Assembly (NCBI GenBank): GCA_013398295.1
Contig: VZSF01001353.1
Span: forward strand, 667,425-731,424
DNA: 64,000 bases
Direction of reading: 5' to 3'
From: Chionis minor
Taxonomy: Eukaryota; Chordata; Aves; Charadriiformes; Chionididae
Shown here one piece after another: positions 30,201-45,200 of the stretch. The number at the start of each line of letters is the position of its first letter. The stretch's first letter is position 1. Both the position numbers and the translations under genes were made by a program. Under the pieces are notes generated by a model. That model had not been told where the DNA came from. It did not search any database and saw nothing but the letters and a program-made list of their open reading frames with translations.

Positions 30201-33200
30201 TGCGTCAGGGGAGGTTTAGAGCGGGCGTTAGGAAGCATTTCTTTACTGAGAGGGTGGTCAAACCCTGGAACAGGCTTCCTAGAAAGGTGTCAGTGCCCCA
30301 AGCCTGTCAGCCTTTAGGAGGCATTTGGACAATGCCCTTAATAATATGCTTTAACTTTTGGTCAGCCCTGAAGCGGTCAGGCAGTTGGACTAGAGATGAT
30401 CTTTGTAGATCCCTTCCAACTGAAATATTGTACTCCTATTCTATTCTATTCCATTCCATTCCATTCCATTCCACTCCACTATCCAAGCTTTCCTGAAACT
30501 GATTGTTGATTTTGGAGTACATTTTGACAAAACCTGAATTAACTCAAACAAAATCTAGCAAAGGAAGCTCCTGAACAGTCACCACTGGGCAACTGCTAAT
30601 CAAACCCTCTAGAAGTAAACAAGCCCCCTAAGTAAACCCCAGCAAAACCATCTTCCTTTTTCCTTTTTAATTCTTTTTCCCTTTCAGGTTGCACATAGGA
30701 AACAGCATCACATCAGCCCTGCTGCACTGCGTGTTATTAAATGCTCTACACAGAGGAAATAAAATCAATGCAAAATGCAGATCTGTGTCCTTCGTGGTTT
30801 ACAAAATCAGCCACTCGGATTCAAGCCAGACATGATAACCTGGGGTCTGTGCTGGGAACAGTCCAGAAGCCTGTTTCATTGCACCGATGTCTTTACTGCT
30901 GCAGAGTAACTGTGTGCTAAAGACACCTACTTAACGGCAATACGCTGTGAGAGAAGGCTGCAAGTATTGCACAGTGATGGAGATGGCTTATTTTGGTCAA
31001 GCACATAAAGAAAGTGGACGCATTTATTCCGAATCCCATCCAGCACAAGTAAAGCTATTCCTGGGAGTCACAAGGTCCAGTGCCTGGAGCACCTTCAGTC
31101 CAACACTACTTTGCTTACAGGGCTCTTCCATGCTCCCTCATCCGGTGCCATGAGATGTGGCAGCTGCAAGTGTGGGGTGACATTTCCCCACGATCACCCA
31201 CAACAACAAGCATTTGGGCGATAAGTATTCCAGCACGAGCTTCTTTCCTTCATCTCGGGAGATTGCTCCTTTGTTTAATGCTGAGTGAGTCGTCTTCTGC
31301 CAGAGCACGGCCAAACCCTCATCTGTTCACCAGCCTGGAAACTCAGCTCCGTCAATCCATCTTAGGTAAGTCCAGCCCAGCCCTTTCTGCCCTGCACAGC
31401 TTGGATGGTGCGAGAACTGGGGCTTGCAGCCAAGGGCTGGACTGCTCCCAGGGAGGTCCTGGAGCACAGGCTGAGGGGGATCACAGTGGGAAAGGTTTTG
31501 ACACCTCTTTAAATTGCAACTTAGGACTATGTCTGAAATCTGAATAGCCCGTGCACTGTCCCACTGGGCCTCTTAACCACTTCAAAACAAATCCAGTTAA
31601 CAAGCTTCTTAAAAAAATGATTGCAAGGAAGCTGAAAAGCACCAGTGCAATCACTTCACACCTCTTTGACTAAGAATTATTTCAGCTATAACTGTAGGGT
31701 AATGCTCAACACAGAAAGAAAATCAGATTGATTAGGGGAAAGGTATCAAGGTGGTCATAAAGCAACTTAGCTGGAACAGACACGCACAGATGTGGGATGT
31801 GCCTGAAGTGGTCAAACGACACCTGGATTCGCGCTCGCAGCTGCTGAGCCCAGCCCAATGCTCCAGCTACTGGTGGCATGTTCTTGTGCACGGGGGGGGA
31901 TCCTGGGGAGGGCACATTGAAACAGCATTTGATTGAACACTGCACTTGTAACCCCAAAGACACACCAAGAGCAACTGCTCTGATTTCTCAGCTTCCTTCC
32001 TGAAATCCAAACATCTGCTACACCGAGGTAGGTCTGCGACCAGGGCAAGTCTCCCAGTGCCTCTGGGCCTTGAACAAGGACCCGAGATCGAAGGAGAAGC
32101 CCAGCATATGTTAGAAACAGCTGACACAGAGGCATCCTCTGCCTGGGCTGCATTCCCCGCTCCCCACAAACACCGATGTAGGTATTTCTGACCAGGAGCT
32201 ACTTCTGACCATCTTTTCTAACACCCACAGAACAACACCCTTCAAATTCACAGCACATGGTGAACTCTTCCTCCACAAACCTCTCCCTTCCCTTTGTTAA
32301 CCTGCACTGGTTCCAGCACTGCTGCCTCTTCTGGACTTGCCTGGTTCCAGTACAGTTTTTCCGAGCCAAGTAATCGGGTTATCGTTCAAAAAGGCACACT
32401 CTAATCCTCATCATCTGACAGGATCCTACCCACCACCCCCTCCGGTGCCAATGCTCATGGGAAATAATAAACCTGGAAAAGGCTGATTAAACTCTTGGTT
32501 ACAAAGTCCCACTCACACACTTTGCATTTAAAGCATTAAAAGGGAAATGCAGTAAATTCATATTGGAGAGTACATGAGCAGGTTTGCAACTCCCATGGGG
32601 TGTTTGAGGCAGCGCAGAAGCGTGGAGAGAAACCCCCTGTCACAGCCTTGCTGGGGAAAAAGCTCAGCGTGTGTCGTCATGCCCAGTCACTTATTACGTA
32701 TACATGTTTAAAAAAGGCTATTTCCCCCCCCCGCAGATTATTTGCTGTAATACGAAGAACAGAGCTTTCCCAGGAACTTCCGTTTCTACTAGAAGCTATA
32801 CAGCTCGAAAACATTTGCAATTTGGGAAGTTTTGGTTTCCTTAGAAAAAGCAAATTATCTTCCCCTAAAAATTAATCTAAATGCAATTTCCTGTAAAATC
32901 AATTTACTCAGCACGTGCCACCCACCAAGCGCCAGCTCTGCCTGGATGTGCCTGGAGTAGATCAGCCTGGCATGGTCCAAGGCAGTGTTGAACATGCTGA
33001 TGAGGACAGAGTATTTGTCAGCAGCATCTGCAGCAATTACTGGTCGCTCCAAAAGGCTCCCGAACATGTCCAGCAACTGGGGGAGTGAAGAAGCAGGGAA
33101 AGAAAGGGGAAAAAATTCACAACCCTGACTTCTGCAGAGAGACCCACTGGGATTTTCCTTACTAGCCCAGATGTCTGCACCAACGGGCACTCTGGAAAAG

Positions 33201-36200
33201 GGAAATTTCTGTTCTTTACCTTCTTACCCTGCTGGTCCTCCCTTTGTTAGAGACGCTCAGACTTTCTCTGAGAGTGAACCATATTCCAACATTCTTCAAA
33301 TGCTTCAAAATTTGCTATTTTTTTCAAAAACATTAGGAGGATAAATACTATAGCTTTCTACACTCTTTTCTACAAACACATTGAAATTTTTCAGAAAATA
33401 GCGTTTACTTTTTCTGCAAGACAGATTAACGGGCAAACAAAACAGCCTCGTTTCTATAACACCTCAGTTTCCAAAAATGAAATACATCCATGTATTAACA
33501 ATATTAACAAATTTATATTAACAATAATCACTTCATTTTTAATAGCAGCTCTCAGCAGGAAGTCCTAGAAAAAGCATAATTTCCTCCAACTCACAGGCAG
33601 AGACGCAAGTAAAACTCCTGCCATCCAAAAGCCTCATTTGAATGATTTCTTTGACTACTCTCTCTAAAACCGAACAAAGGTCTATTCTGTTTGTGTCTCA
33701 CTGGGAAGAGCAGAAATACCCCCAAAGCTTTCGGCAAACACCCTGCTGCCAGCTCCACGGCTCGACAGCTGGCGGGGCCTGAGCATCACTGACCACGAGC
33801 AGCCCAAGGGCTACGAGTCCCACTGTCCCGCTCTCCATTCCCATCAGCAAACGCAGCCCCGAGCGCCGGTAGCTACAGCACTGCCTGGCCTCCTCCGGGT
33901 CATTCTCACCCAGAAAAAACATAGGTGCCACAATTTCCCTTCTACAAAAGAGAAGGGACGTGACAGACAAACCTTGAAGGCGTGCTCCAAGTCCGAGGCG
34001 TCGTTGAAAGCCTGGATGAAAACAGTGCCCAGTTGCCGGTCAATGTCTTCTACTTTCTGGTGGAAATCAAAGACGTCTTGCTCAAACTCCTGCAAGAAGG
34101 CAGAGCAGTGAGCCGCGAGGCTGCACGATGGCACTGGGAAGGTACCTCAGCCTCCTGATCCAGAGATCTCTCCTCTTCACCATGAATTAAACCGCTCCTC
34201 TGGCCAACCTTCAGCCATTGCAGCATGGCAAAGCCCCACAGAGCCTGAGGACATTTCTATACTGTCCCACGGCTGAGACCATGTCCCTCCAGGATGGATC
34301 CTTTGGTGCCGAAGGCTTTTCAGAGTCCAACGAGCACAAACTTCAGCATAGAAGGAAGACTGACTATTTCCACACCCTCTCCACCTCCACTTGGCCTGCA
34401 GACTACACTATCATTCAGAAAACCCACAGACGCACCTATTGAGTTCCAAACGCAATCTACCTTCAAGCCAAAACAAGCCTGGGGTTTTGATTGTGAGTTG
34501 GCTGTAAGTGAGGCAACAATAAAGGCAGTTTCAAAATACCGTCACAGGTTGCCCAGAGAAGCTGTGGAGTCTCCATCCTTTGGACATATTCAACCTTCAG
34601 GACATTTAACCTGACTGGTCACAGTCTTGCTCTAGCTGAGCCTACTTTCAGCAGGGGTGGTGGACTAGGTGGGCTTTTCCAACCTCAACAGTTCTCTTTC
34701 TGTAATTTCCATCATCTTCTGGCACTGTTTTTCTTCCTACAACTGTAACAAATCCTTTGAAGTTCAAGTGTAAAAACTAGGCTTGCTGTCCTACAGGAAG
34801 GTAGGTAAAAGAGCCCAAATCAAAGTCTGAACTTGACAAACTGTGAGACCTCACTGCTTCTGTCCTACGTTGGACAAAGTCACTAAAAATTAGGCCGTGG
34901 GTCTCTTTCCACAAAGAGCAAAACATAAGGCAACAGCTTCTGCTATTATTTGAGCTCCAGCAGGACCAGATGCCAGGTTTTAGCATTAAAAAAAAAAAAA
35001 AAAAAGGCCCTATAAAGTAGCAGAGGGTGCTTTGAGCAAAACTCAAGCACCGGAAGAATGAGCATGACCCAGAGTCACAGAAAAAGCCACAGAAAAAGTG
35101 TCACTGGAACCAAGTGAGCTCTTGCCAAGCCACCATAACCCCCTCTTTCTTTCTGTGCCTTCTCTCCTGAAGGAGGGGCAATGTGGAACGATCAGTTTTC
35201 CAGCTTCCCAGGCAGCACTGGGGACATGCAGACCAGGAACTACAGGGAGCAAAGCACAAGCTGCCCATCACCACACCAGAGAGGTCCCAACACCAGAAGG
35301 AAGGGCACCACCAGCCCTTCACCCCAGCACGGTCCTTTCTGACGGGAGCAAGGCAGGAGCCCTCTGGAGGGAGGACTTTCCCCTGGAATTACCTTCCACT
35401 TGGACGTCCGCCATGAACGGCTGCCCCACGAGCAGTGTGAGACAGGGGCTCCTCACCTTGGGGCTTCTCTGTGGCCGCTCCAGCTTTAGCACTCCCTCCC
35501 TACATGTGTGGTCTGGCCTAAATAGTCCTGCTAACTAGATGCAGCAAACTGACCCCAGGGCAAATGGGACAAGCAGCAGCAGATCTTGATCAAAGATCTT
35601 GAGATCAGACACAACCACAGGACACAGCCCCCTTTAGAAATACCATTCCCACCCTTCCTTCGTAGCCCACCCAGGCCACACTGCTCGGCACCGAAGCCAG
35701 GAGCAGGAATGTCCGAATAGACCCTAAGGAGGTCTGTGGCACCTTGGCTTTGCGCTGCTTGTACAACACATGCTGGTGTGAGTATCTGGCAGCTGGATGG
35801 CCATCGAGCCATGACCCAGAGGGCTGGGAATATTCCTTTAATTAAAGCACTGCTGGTAATAAAGTACAGAGTCCTTGAATTCTGAGAGCAATAGATATCA
35901 CACATGCAACCAGGCAAGAGCAAACATGTCCCCAGAGATTACTGGAGCTGGCCCTCACCACGCAAGATAGGTACGAAAAGCAGGAAAGCAGAGAGACACG
36001 GATGTTGGTACAGCTCATACGCCCCTGTGAGCACCATGTACGGAGAAAGCTTGTGTAAAAAGCATGAAAAACCAGGTTTTCCAGCTGCACTGTTCTATGG
36101 GCCTGAACTAGCAAGACATGCTAGATAAAGATCTGCAAGAACTGCCAAATCTCTGCAGGAAAGGCCAGTGGGTCCCTGTTCCCTACAGTGTCAGATCAGA

Positions 36201-39200
36201 AGGAGGAATGAGCTGGGAAGAGGTCAGCAGGACTGCACAGGAGCCAGGGCTCCATCACAGAGGACACTGCTGCTTTGGAAACACGCACATGCTGCCAGCA
36301 TTCCTGCAAGCTGCCATTCCTGCATTCCTGCCAGCCATTCCCACAAGCTGGTTCCACCTACCGTGTTGGTCAGGTCAAGACAGTCATAGGTTCGCTCTGC
36401 AAACACCTTGTATGCCTCCTGGAATTCCTCATGCATGTCCAGCACCTGCTGGCCCAGGGCCTTTCCTTTAATCCCGCTGAACTCAATCTTTTCCAGCTTC
36501 ATCAGATCCAAGGCTGTTGCCAGGAGATCCTTCAAAGTCAATGGAGGCACACACAGGTTAAGATGTTGACAAAAGAAAATGACAACAGTTGTCACAACAT
36601 GGAGCTGTGCTTGTTGTCGTGCCACAAAACCTCCTCAAGCACAACGCTGGGGCTCACAAATGGGAAGGGCAGAGCCAGATCCTGCCCACCACAGGCATCT
36701 ATGGCTGACTATCACAGAATCCCTGGGGTTGGCAGGGACCTCTGGAGATCACCTAGTCCAATCCCTCGGCCAGAGCAGCTCCACCTACAGCAGGTGGCAC
36801 AGGATGGTGTCCAGGCAGGTTGGGAATGTCTCGAGAGTCAGAGACTCCACCACCTCTCTGGGCAGCCTCTGCCAGGGCTCTTGTCACCCTCAAAGTCAAG
36901 AAGTTCCTCCTCATGTTCAGATGGAACTTCCTGTATTTGAGTTTGTACCCATTGCCCCTTGTTCTACCACTGGGCACCACTGAAAAAAGCCTGGCCCCTC
37001 CTCCCGGCACCCTCCCTTTAAGTATTTATAAGCATTGATGAGATCCCCTCTCAGCCTGCTCTTCTCCAGGCTAAGAAGACCCAAATCCTTTAGTCTTTCC
37101 TCATAAGAAAGATGTTCCAGCCCCCTCATCATCTCGGTAGCCCTTTGTAGCCTTATAACATGTCCCTCTCTAAGGGGGAACCTGCTGCTGCTACTGGAAA
37201 TACTATGTCAGCTGTGAAACTGCTTTTGAAGGTATTCAGGAGAGAGATCCAAAGCAACATACAAGACCCTGATACATCACCCAGCATAGCTAAGAATCCA
37301 AATTTTAAGGTATTAACCAAGAGGAGACCTGTTATGTTTACAGGTACCTGAACTGTCCAAAAGCTCCTGCTCAGTCAAACCGCTTTGTCTCCCAGCGGGT
37401 GCTCCTGACCCTGCCCTGATGGCCCTCTCTGCTGGAAGAGCTGCACAGGTCCTTCCCTTCCCATCCTCTGCAGCCTGGCGGTGCCCGACCCCACGGTGCC
37501 CCCTCTCAGGAAAACGCCCCGCTCGCCCAGCTGCAGCGGCAGCACCAGGCNTTTGGTAGGACTGCTTGAGCGTCTGTCATCCCAGCGGACCGGGAGACAC
37601 GTGCTCATCTCAAGCAGCGGAACAACCTGGTGGCCACCAACAACCCCGAACGCAGAGCTAAGCGGGTACAGAGCTTCCCCCCAGAGCTTCCTCCCAAACG
37701 GGCAGCATTCAGCCAGCGCCAGTGCCCCTCAGCCAGGGGCTGTTGTACGAGTCACAGCCCAGGACGCGGCCCGGAGCTTCCCGTGCTATGCCAAGGCATC
37801 CCCAGGCTTTGGTGCCAGCCCACGATGTGCCAGGCAGTGGCAGGGAGATGCTCTTACAGCTCCTGATGCGGTTAGGCTCATCAGGAACAACCACCAGCCA
37901 AGGCAACAGCCGCCCGCAGGTCCCTGACAGCTCAAGTCACTGCTTTGAGAACCCTCCCTGCTGCTGGGAGAACAGGCTGCGGGCAGAGTCCACACAGCCA
38001 GGCGGCAGATTTTACAACAGACACGAGATGCGAAACAGTGAGATGAACCAGGGGAAAGAGTCGCTTCTCCCTCCACGTGGTCATGGGCTACCCGTGCACC
38101 AGCATAATTGCAGCTCTTATGAAATTCTGAAAACTGATGCACACACACTGTTTATTAAGAGCACGTTCACTCTAACAAACACTTTGTAGGCAAAAACAAC
38201 ACAGAAAGAATAGCTGCCCCTTGCTCTGTCTTACAAGGTTGCCTGAAAAGAAGGGAGGAGGCGGTAAATAGGGATGGGGAGAGGCAGAGAGTTTCCTGAT
38301 TAACAGGCTAGGGTGCACCATGCTTTTAATTATTATTTTACACCTCTCTCCACAGACCCTCGCTCTGACTGCGTATACTCCTGCCTTTTACTGTTCCTGG
38401 AGGTGTGGGGCAGCCACGGAAGGAGGACACAGGCACTGGCTAAAAAGCACAGCGCTCCACCACTGCAGCAGTGCACGTGCGCCCCAAACATCCCCACTGG
38501 CTTCCTTCTGCAGCCCGTACCTGCAGTACCCGAGCAGTGAGCAAACACTGCCCAGAGCCTTCGCAGAGCGACGGCACACAATTACTGTCACTCCTATTGT
38601 TCTCACACTGACCTGCAGTTACTCCTGTGCCTACTTCTATTCCTGTCTACGCCGGCCAGCAGAATTGGGTCTACTGCACACCAAACCCCACTGGAAACCG
38701 TCATGAGGAACAGTTTTAAAATAGACCTCGGCCATGACGGTGTTTCAATGCAGTTAATTAAAGAATGCATAAAAGTATACAGCACATTTAAAAAAGTAAA
38801 ACCTTCTGTCCAGCTGCAGAGAACAAGAGAAGGAGAAAAACAACCCAGACCTTCCTTTGACTAGGCAACTGGCAGCCGGTACACTGCACATCTGATCCCA
38901 CCTGCTGGGAACACAGCAGCAATAACCAGAGAGATTCGCTTCGGAAGCGCGTGGACAGCACGCGACTGCGTGCCGTTAACTGCCTGAGAGAGAACAGGTC
39001 TCCACGGTTTCCGTAAGCCTCTGTCTCCAGACACAAGCACCCCACAAGGAGAGCACAGAGAGCCCTCGTATGCATGGGGACATTCGGATCTGCTCTCGGC
39101 AGAGTAACATCCCCTCCGGCTCAAGGAGCCCTTGGCCACGCTGAGGGATGACACCGGACCTTGCAGTGACAAGCCTCAGCAAACAGGGACACCCCTGAGC

Positions 39201-42200
39201 CACAGCGCCGCAGCTGGCCAGACCGTCAGGATGCGAAGGGATGACCTGGTGAGGAACACGTCCCCGCTCCCCCCCAGGCCCATGCGGCACAGCCGAGTGG
39301 TGCACAGTCTCAAGGGGAGCACATGGCCTCTCCAAGTGAGGCAGCACGCAGCTCAAGGGTGTCTCGGATGGCAACGGGAGGAATAGGAGACTGCATTGCT
39401 TTATTTACAGCTGTGCAAACCACAGCCCCCAGTAATCCCCATTCTCTTGCCCCAACAGGGCTCCTGGGAACAAAAGACAGACCAACCAGGAGGACACAAC
39501 TGCGTAGCTTATACACGCCCTGCGCAGGACATGGTAAAACAAGGTCCTAGCCTGGCTGTAACACAAGACCTAACAGCAACGACAGCAGCCCCATCACCTG
39601 GCACTGGGTGACGCTACAGGAAGGGAAGATGCCAGCCAGTGAGTTCATGGCTACAGAGCTCTCCTGAAGGCTTGCAATGTTTTTCAGGACCAGAGTCTCA
39701 CCTCCACCATCTCCAGTCTCTTCAGGAAGCTGTCCAGCCTCGCAAAGACCATCCTGGCGTGGAAGTCCCACCCTCTCACTTCTTGGCCTGGTTCATAATA
39801 CGTGTGCAGTTTTTCCCTTCTCTCCTCAAATGCCCTTTTGAATGCGTTCAGGATGCTGAGCACCAGCTGCACCTTGCTCATGCTCTCTTCCATCTCCCCT
39901 TTCAGAAGGTCTTCTGGAGACAGGTACACCAGGGCCTGAAGAGAGAAAAAAAAAAAAAAAAATCACACCTGGGAGGTCACTTCTGCCATCACAGAAAACA
40001 GCGACTTCTTGCACTGAGCATGTTTGAACCTACCTCTCCTGTTAAGAATCACTTTGCCAGAGGTTTGCCAGGGAAGGATGAGGGAAAGAAGGCAAGAGGG
40101 GACTTTCATTAAAGACCTTCCCTTGACAAATGCAGGCATCATGGCCACACACCTGCTGAATGAGAAGGTTGCAGATCTCCTGGAGCAGCACTACTATCCG
40201 TGCAGGCACTTGGTAGTGCTTGGAGGTGACCCAGATCAAACACACCACGTGGAGCAGCGGGGCCAGGAAAGGCTTCACCTCGCTGAACTCAACCCTCTCC
40301 ACGTCCTCCAAGTGGCGCTTGAGGGGTGTCAGGTGCAGGTGAATGTCCTGAGCCTCGGTCAAAGCTGTGGTGAGAGAGGGGAGAACTGGTAAGATCCACC
40401 AAGCTGGGGTGCGCTGGATGCTGGCCCCACCTTGCCAGATGGAAAGGTGCCTGGAAAAACACAGTCCTGACAAGCACAAAACACGCTCACCTACCTGCGT
40501 GCTGGAGATTGCTCACCCTTGAGCACTGTTCCCCTACGGCAGTAACCAGAACAGGGAATAAACTGACACGATGGCAGGGAACAGGGAGTGGGACAGGGCT
40601 TTGGGCAGAGGCTGAGTTGCTGCTAAATGAGCTGCGGGGAACGATCCTGGCAACACTGAAAATACAGCGCTGCCATGGCTGTGAGCAGCCTACAGGCCTT
40701 GTTACATAGCCCCGCTACAGAAATCACCGGCCATACGGCGTCGCAGGTCTTTGCCTGAGCTCATTCTAGCTCAGATTTGGCTACAGCAGCCACTTGTCCA
40801 GTGGGCAAGTGACTGTGGTCCCACTTGTCCTGCCTGAAACAGCGAATCTGTCAACAGCAAGACCAGTTGAAAGCTTCAGCTTAGCTTTGCACAGCTGTGG
40901 GGTTTTACCGTGAAGAACTACCCCAGAATGCAAGGATTAATAAAACCAGGTGATCACTGTGCAACTAAACCTGCGGACCAACAAGAAGAGAAGTGACAGA
41001 AGTGCTTGAACGCAAGTAAAAATAACCCCCACAACCCAAGACCGAGGAAGAAGAAACTCCACTACCAACATCGCCCTCCCAGCACGGAAGACAGACACCA
41101 CCACACATCAGCAGGGAGGGCAAGTCACCAGGGAAAGCGGCAGAGACTTACAAGCAGGTGCATACAAACCTGAACTGTGTTGTAATGGAAATTAACAATT
41201 ACAGTCCAAATTACCTAATTAGGGTTAGTATTGCTGTAACTGCACTAAAACCAAATATTTGTTGTATTTTCATGAGACTTAAAGCATTAGTCTGACAATG
41301 AACTCTTGGCTCCTTATATAGGGGGTGTTTCTCTAGCCCTTCTAGATTGCCCAGTGTGGAGTGTGACACAGATCCTCAGCAGATTAAATGTTTCCACACG
41401 ACGGGGTGAAAAACAGCGTTATCTGTCAGCATGTACACAGCTAAAGAGCCTGAATGGTTTTGTCTTGCCAACCAGCAGCTGGGTTGAAGATGGCCATGGA
41501 GGGTTGGTTGTATCGTTCTACTGCGGATGGAGCAGCAGGACTACACTGTTTTTCACCACAGAGGGGAATTTGCAGTGTTTCCTTCAGTGGAAACACCCCC
41601 CTCCACATTTGCTCCCCTAAGCAAATGTGACCAGAGAGAAGATGATGCTCGATTCAAGAAAGCTGCCTTTTTTAAGGTAGAATTTTGCTTCACCTACAGG
41701 CAAAAAATAACCCTTCCTTATTAGTCTTCTCATGAATGAAAAAAAACAGAAAAAAAAAAAGAAAAAAAAAAGAAAAAAGAAAANGAAAAAGGGGGTCTTT
41801 AATTTTCTAAAGTGGGAAATGCAATCTTGTAATTTTTTTTGCTCCAAGCTCTCTTGCCGTACTGCATTGTGCCAGCCCGGCAAAATAAGGGAGAGGAGGT
41901 GGCAGATCCACTGACGCACACCACCACGTACACATCGATCACCCACCCACGGGCTGCCAGCCGGTGGTCTCCAGCCACAGCCACCCGGCACGGAGAGCAC
42001 GGAGCGCACTCCTATGGATGGGGACGTCCAGACCTGCTCTCTGGAGGTCAGGCGGGCTGCCCAGACCTTGCCCCTCTGGGAGGGCGTTACTGGACAGGAG
42101 GCTGTGCTCCCCACGCCTCGCGCTCACCCGCCACGCTGCAGCCCCTTCCCAGGTCACAGACCCCCCCACCGCAGTGCTGCGTCGCAGCAGGCAGAGCTCT

Positions 42201-45200
42201 GCCTCTGCCCAGCTCTGCGCACAACTGCAGGGAGCCTGCTTCCCTCTGGGTGACACAGGTGACAACACCCGCCTGCTCTCATCAGAGGCCTTGAAATCCT
42301 CACCCTCAAAGCTCCCCATCCTAAGGTGCAAGCTGCTGTTCCTTTAGCGAGGAGGTTCAGGTTGCAGTGGCCAAAGCCTGGGAAATAGCAGTCTAAAAAA
42401 GTAGTTTCAGCTGGCCACAGTATGTGCCCTGCTAGCCTGAGCCCCTGTTCCTACAGGATGACACCAGAGGGGCTGGTGAAAGTTGGGGTGAGTCCTGCTG
42501 GATGACTGCGAATGCAGAGTGAATTCCCAGATCCACTCCCCCTGACGTTTGGGAAGGGTCTGGCTCAACAGACCAGTGATCAAACTCTTCCCAGCCTGGA
42601 AACAAAAGCATCAGATCAAGCACAACAGCCCAGTTTCGCTCCAGGAACCAGAGAGAGAGCCAGAAACAAGGCTGCAGTCCTCAGTCACAGCAAACTGCGA
42701 GTGACAAGTGCCATTACAGCCCCATTGGGCTCGAAACCAGTGACACCAGGCTATGAACACAGGCCAGAAGTACGCACTTACAGTGAAGTTGCCCCAGCGT
42801 CTCACCTGCCTCAACATCCATGAGCATGGCTTGGAAGGCTGGGACATAGCTGCTCTCCACTCTCTCCAGCACCTCCATCATGTTCCTGACCTTCCTTGTT
42901 CTCAGCTGATCGTAAATGCAGCCCAGGTCATCGCACCTACAGCAACCCAGACACATTACGAGCCCACGCTGGGGCAGCATCAGCTGTCCCCCCCCCGACC
43001 CGTTTCCCCCAGGCCCGATTCAGGATTTCCTCCAGCGACACACGGACTGAGTCCCAACAGTGAAAGGAAATGGAGGAAGCTCCCGCAGGAGGCACGGACA
43101 AACCCTCCAGGACAGACAGGCAGTGCTAGGGCTCAGCATGACAGCAGCTCCGCTACTGGCAGGACACTGCTGAAAGAAGCCACCAGCTGTTTCTGCAGGC
43201 ATTAGCGACACCTCTCCAGCAGGCAGGGCTTGGCCTGAGCCAGCCCGAATCGACATGGCACAAAGGTTTTCAAAGGGCAGGATGAAATTCCACTCCCTGG
43301 CTCTTGAGCACCTACATACCCTCTGGAACAGCAGATGAACAAAGCCAGCCGAGGTGCACCCTTTCCAGAAGGCCCTACAGAAGGTGTCCATCAGCTCTTA
43401 CTGCTGTGGCTGGTTCCTCGTGAACCCTGACAGAAAGGGCATTCCCAAAAAAATTTCCTCAAGGTGTAGCCCTTGTGCTGGAGCCACGTTAAAACAGAGC
43501 CAGCTGCCCAGTGACCTCCCAGACACTCTGCAGATCATGATTACTTTATGTGCAGAAGCCATTTTCCTTACCTCAAGTCTCTGCATGAACCTGAGGCAGC
43601 CTGCTCTTCGCAACTCAGAATTAGCAGCTCTGTCTGTCACCAGCACTGATCCTCCACCCAACCCAGCGTCAGTGACCACCATGCCCTGGCCAGGCTGCCC
43701 GGGGTACCTGTTCTTCCAGAACTCCAGTTCCACCTTCGGGTTCGGGTTGCTGCCTTGCAGGAGAGGCTCTGAAGACTCTTTCCTCAGTACTGCCTGGATC
43801 TGGTAGCTCCACTCTATGATGGCCGACTCAGTGGCATGTACAAGAGATTTATCTATCAGCTCCAGGCTGCAGAAAACAGACCCCACAGTTAACTTTGCTC
43901 TCCCCTTGTCAATGTGCGTTGCTCAGTTGGATCTACTCATACGATGCCGTGGGCAGCTGGATTTTAGAGATTACACTCCAGCTTCACGTTTCAGAACCAC
44001 GAAACAATCAAACCCCATAATATTTTGCCATTGTTTCAATACAGGAATTACACCCTGGAGGAAATGGATGAAGTTCTGCAGCAGTGTGGGCAACAACGCA
44101 TCGTTCATAAAACAAATGGTGGAAACGAAGAGCCACTTGCCACCTCTCTGCGCAGCCAGTCGCTGTCACATCAGCCCCTCATGGGTTGAGGGTCCAGTCT
44201 GGACAGCCATCCCTCCCCGTGTTCTCCCTGAACCCAGTCTGTCTCCCACAGTCATTAACTCACTTAATTCAGAGAGGAACTACCCAAAGTGGGCTGGCAC
44301 ATTGAGGACAGGTCATCCCACTGCCTTGGAAGCAGTAACTTCTCCCACAATCCTACCCACACCACATCCTCCCTGTGGAGTAATTAATCCCACTGCACCC
44401 ACTAACAAGTCTCCTGAGGTCCCACAGGTGCAAGCATGCAGACATGACGGTGACGTGATGTGCAAACACATCTGCCTCTATGGACCTTCCAGACTTGGTG
44501 GTTTTGGACTGGGCCAGGCTCACAGCACGGCCACAGCCAAACTCCTTCCACCCCAGCTTCAGGCACCAACCTGCTTCCTGGGAGGACCAGAGTGGAAGTT
44601 CCCCCCAGCTGCAATGCGAGTACCCTGCCAGCCGTATCGGCAGCGAAGGATGGAGACTCCTCAGCTGCTGGAGATCTTGCAGGATAAAGACCACAGGCTC
44701 AGCCTCCCATGACTGCCCAGGGACCTGGACAAGGGGACCAAGTGCACCCTCGGGCGGGGAGTTGGGCGGGAATGTCGACCTGCTTGAGGGCAGGATGGCC
44801 CTAGAGAGGCATCTGGACAGGCTGGATCGATGGGCTGAGGGCCACCTGTACGAGGTTCAACAAGGCCAAGTGCCGGGTCCTGCACTTGGGTCACAACAAC
44901 CCCAGGCAGCGCTACAGGCTGGGGGAGGAGCGGCTGGAAACTGCCTGGCAGAAAAGGACCTGGGGGGGTTGGTTGAGAACCAGCTGAATATGAGCCAGCG
45001 TGTGCCCAGGTGGCCAACAGCATCCTGGCTTGCATCAGGAATAGTGTGACCAGCAAGATCAGGGCAGTGATTGTCCCACTGTACTCAGCACTGGCGAGGC
45101 CCCACCTTGAATATTGTGTTCAGTTTTGGCCCCCCTCACTCCAAGAAAGACATTGAGGTGCTGGAGCGTGTCCAGAGGACAACGGAGCTGGTGAGGGGTC

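Noticed and set aside
36275..36940. 221-codon plus-strand frame
   Set aside because: Antisense to DNAH9 exon 7 and running into a CR1 fragment.
43816..44712. 298-codon open frame on the plus strand
   Set aside because: It lies antisense to DNAH9 exon 3 and in intron 2. Composition is proline-, threonine- and serine-rich without any motif I recognise, and it has no promoter or splice support. A chance frame.
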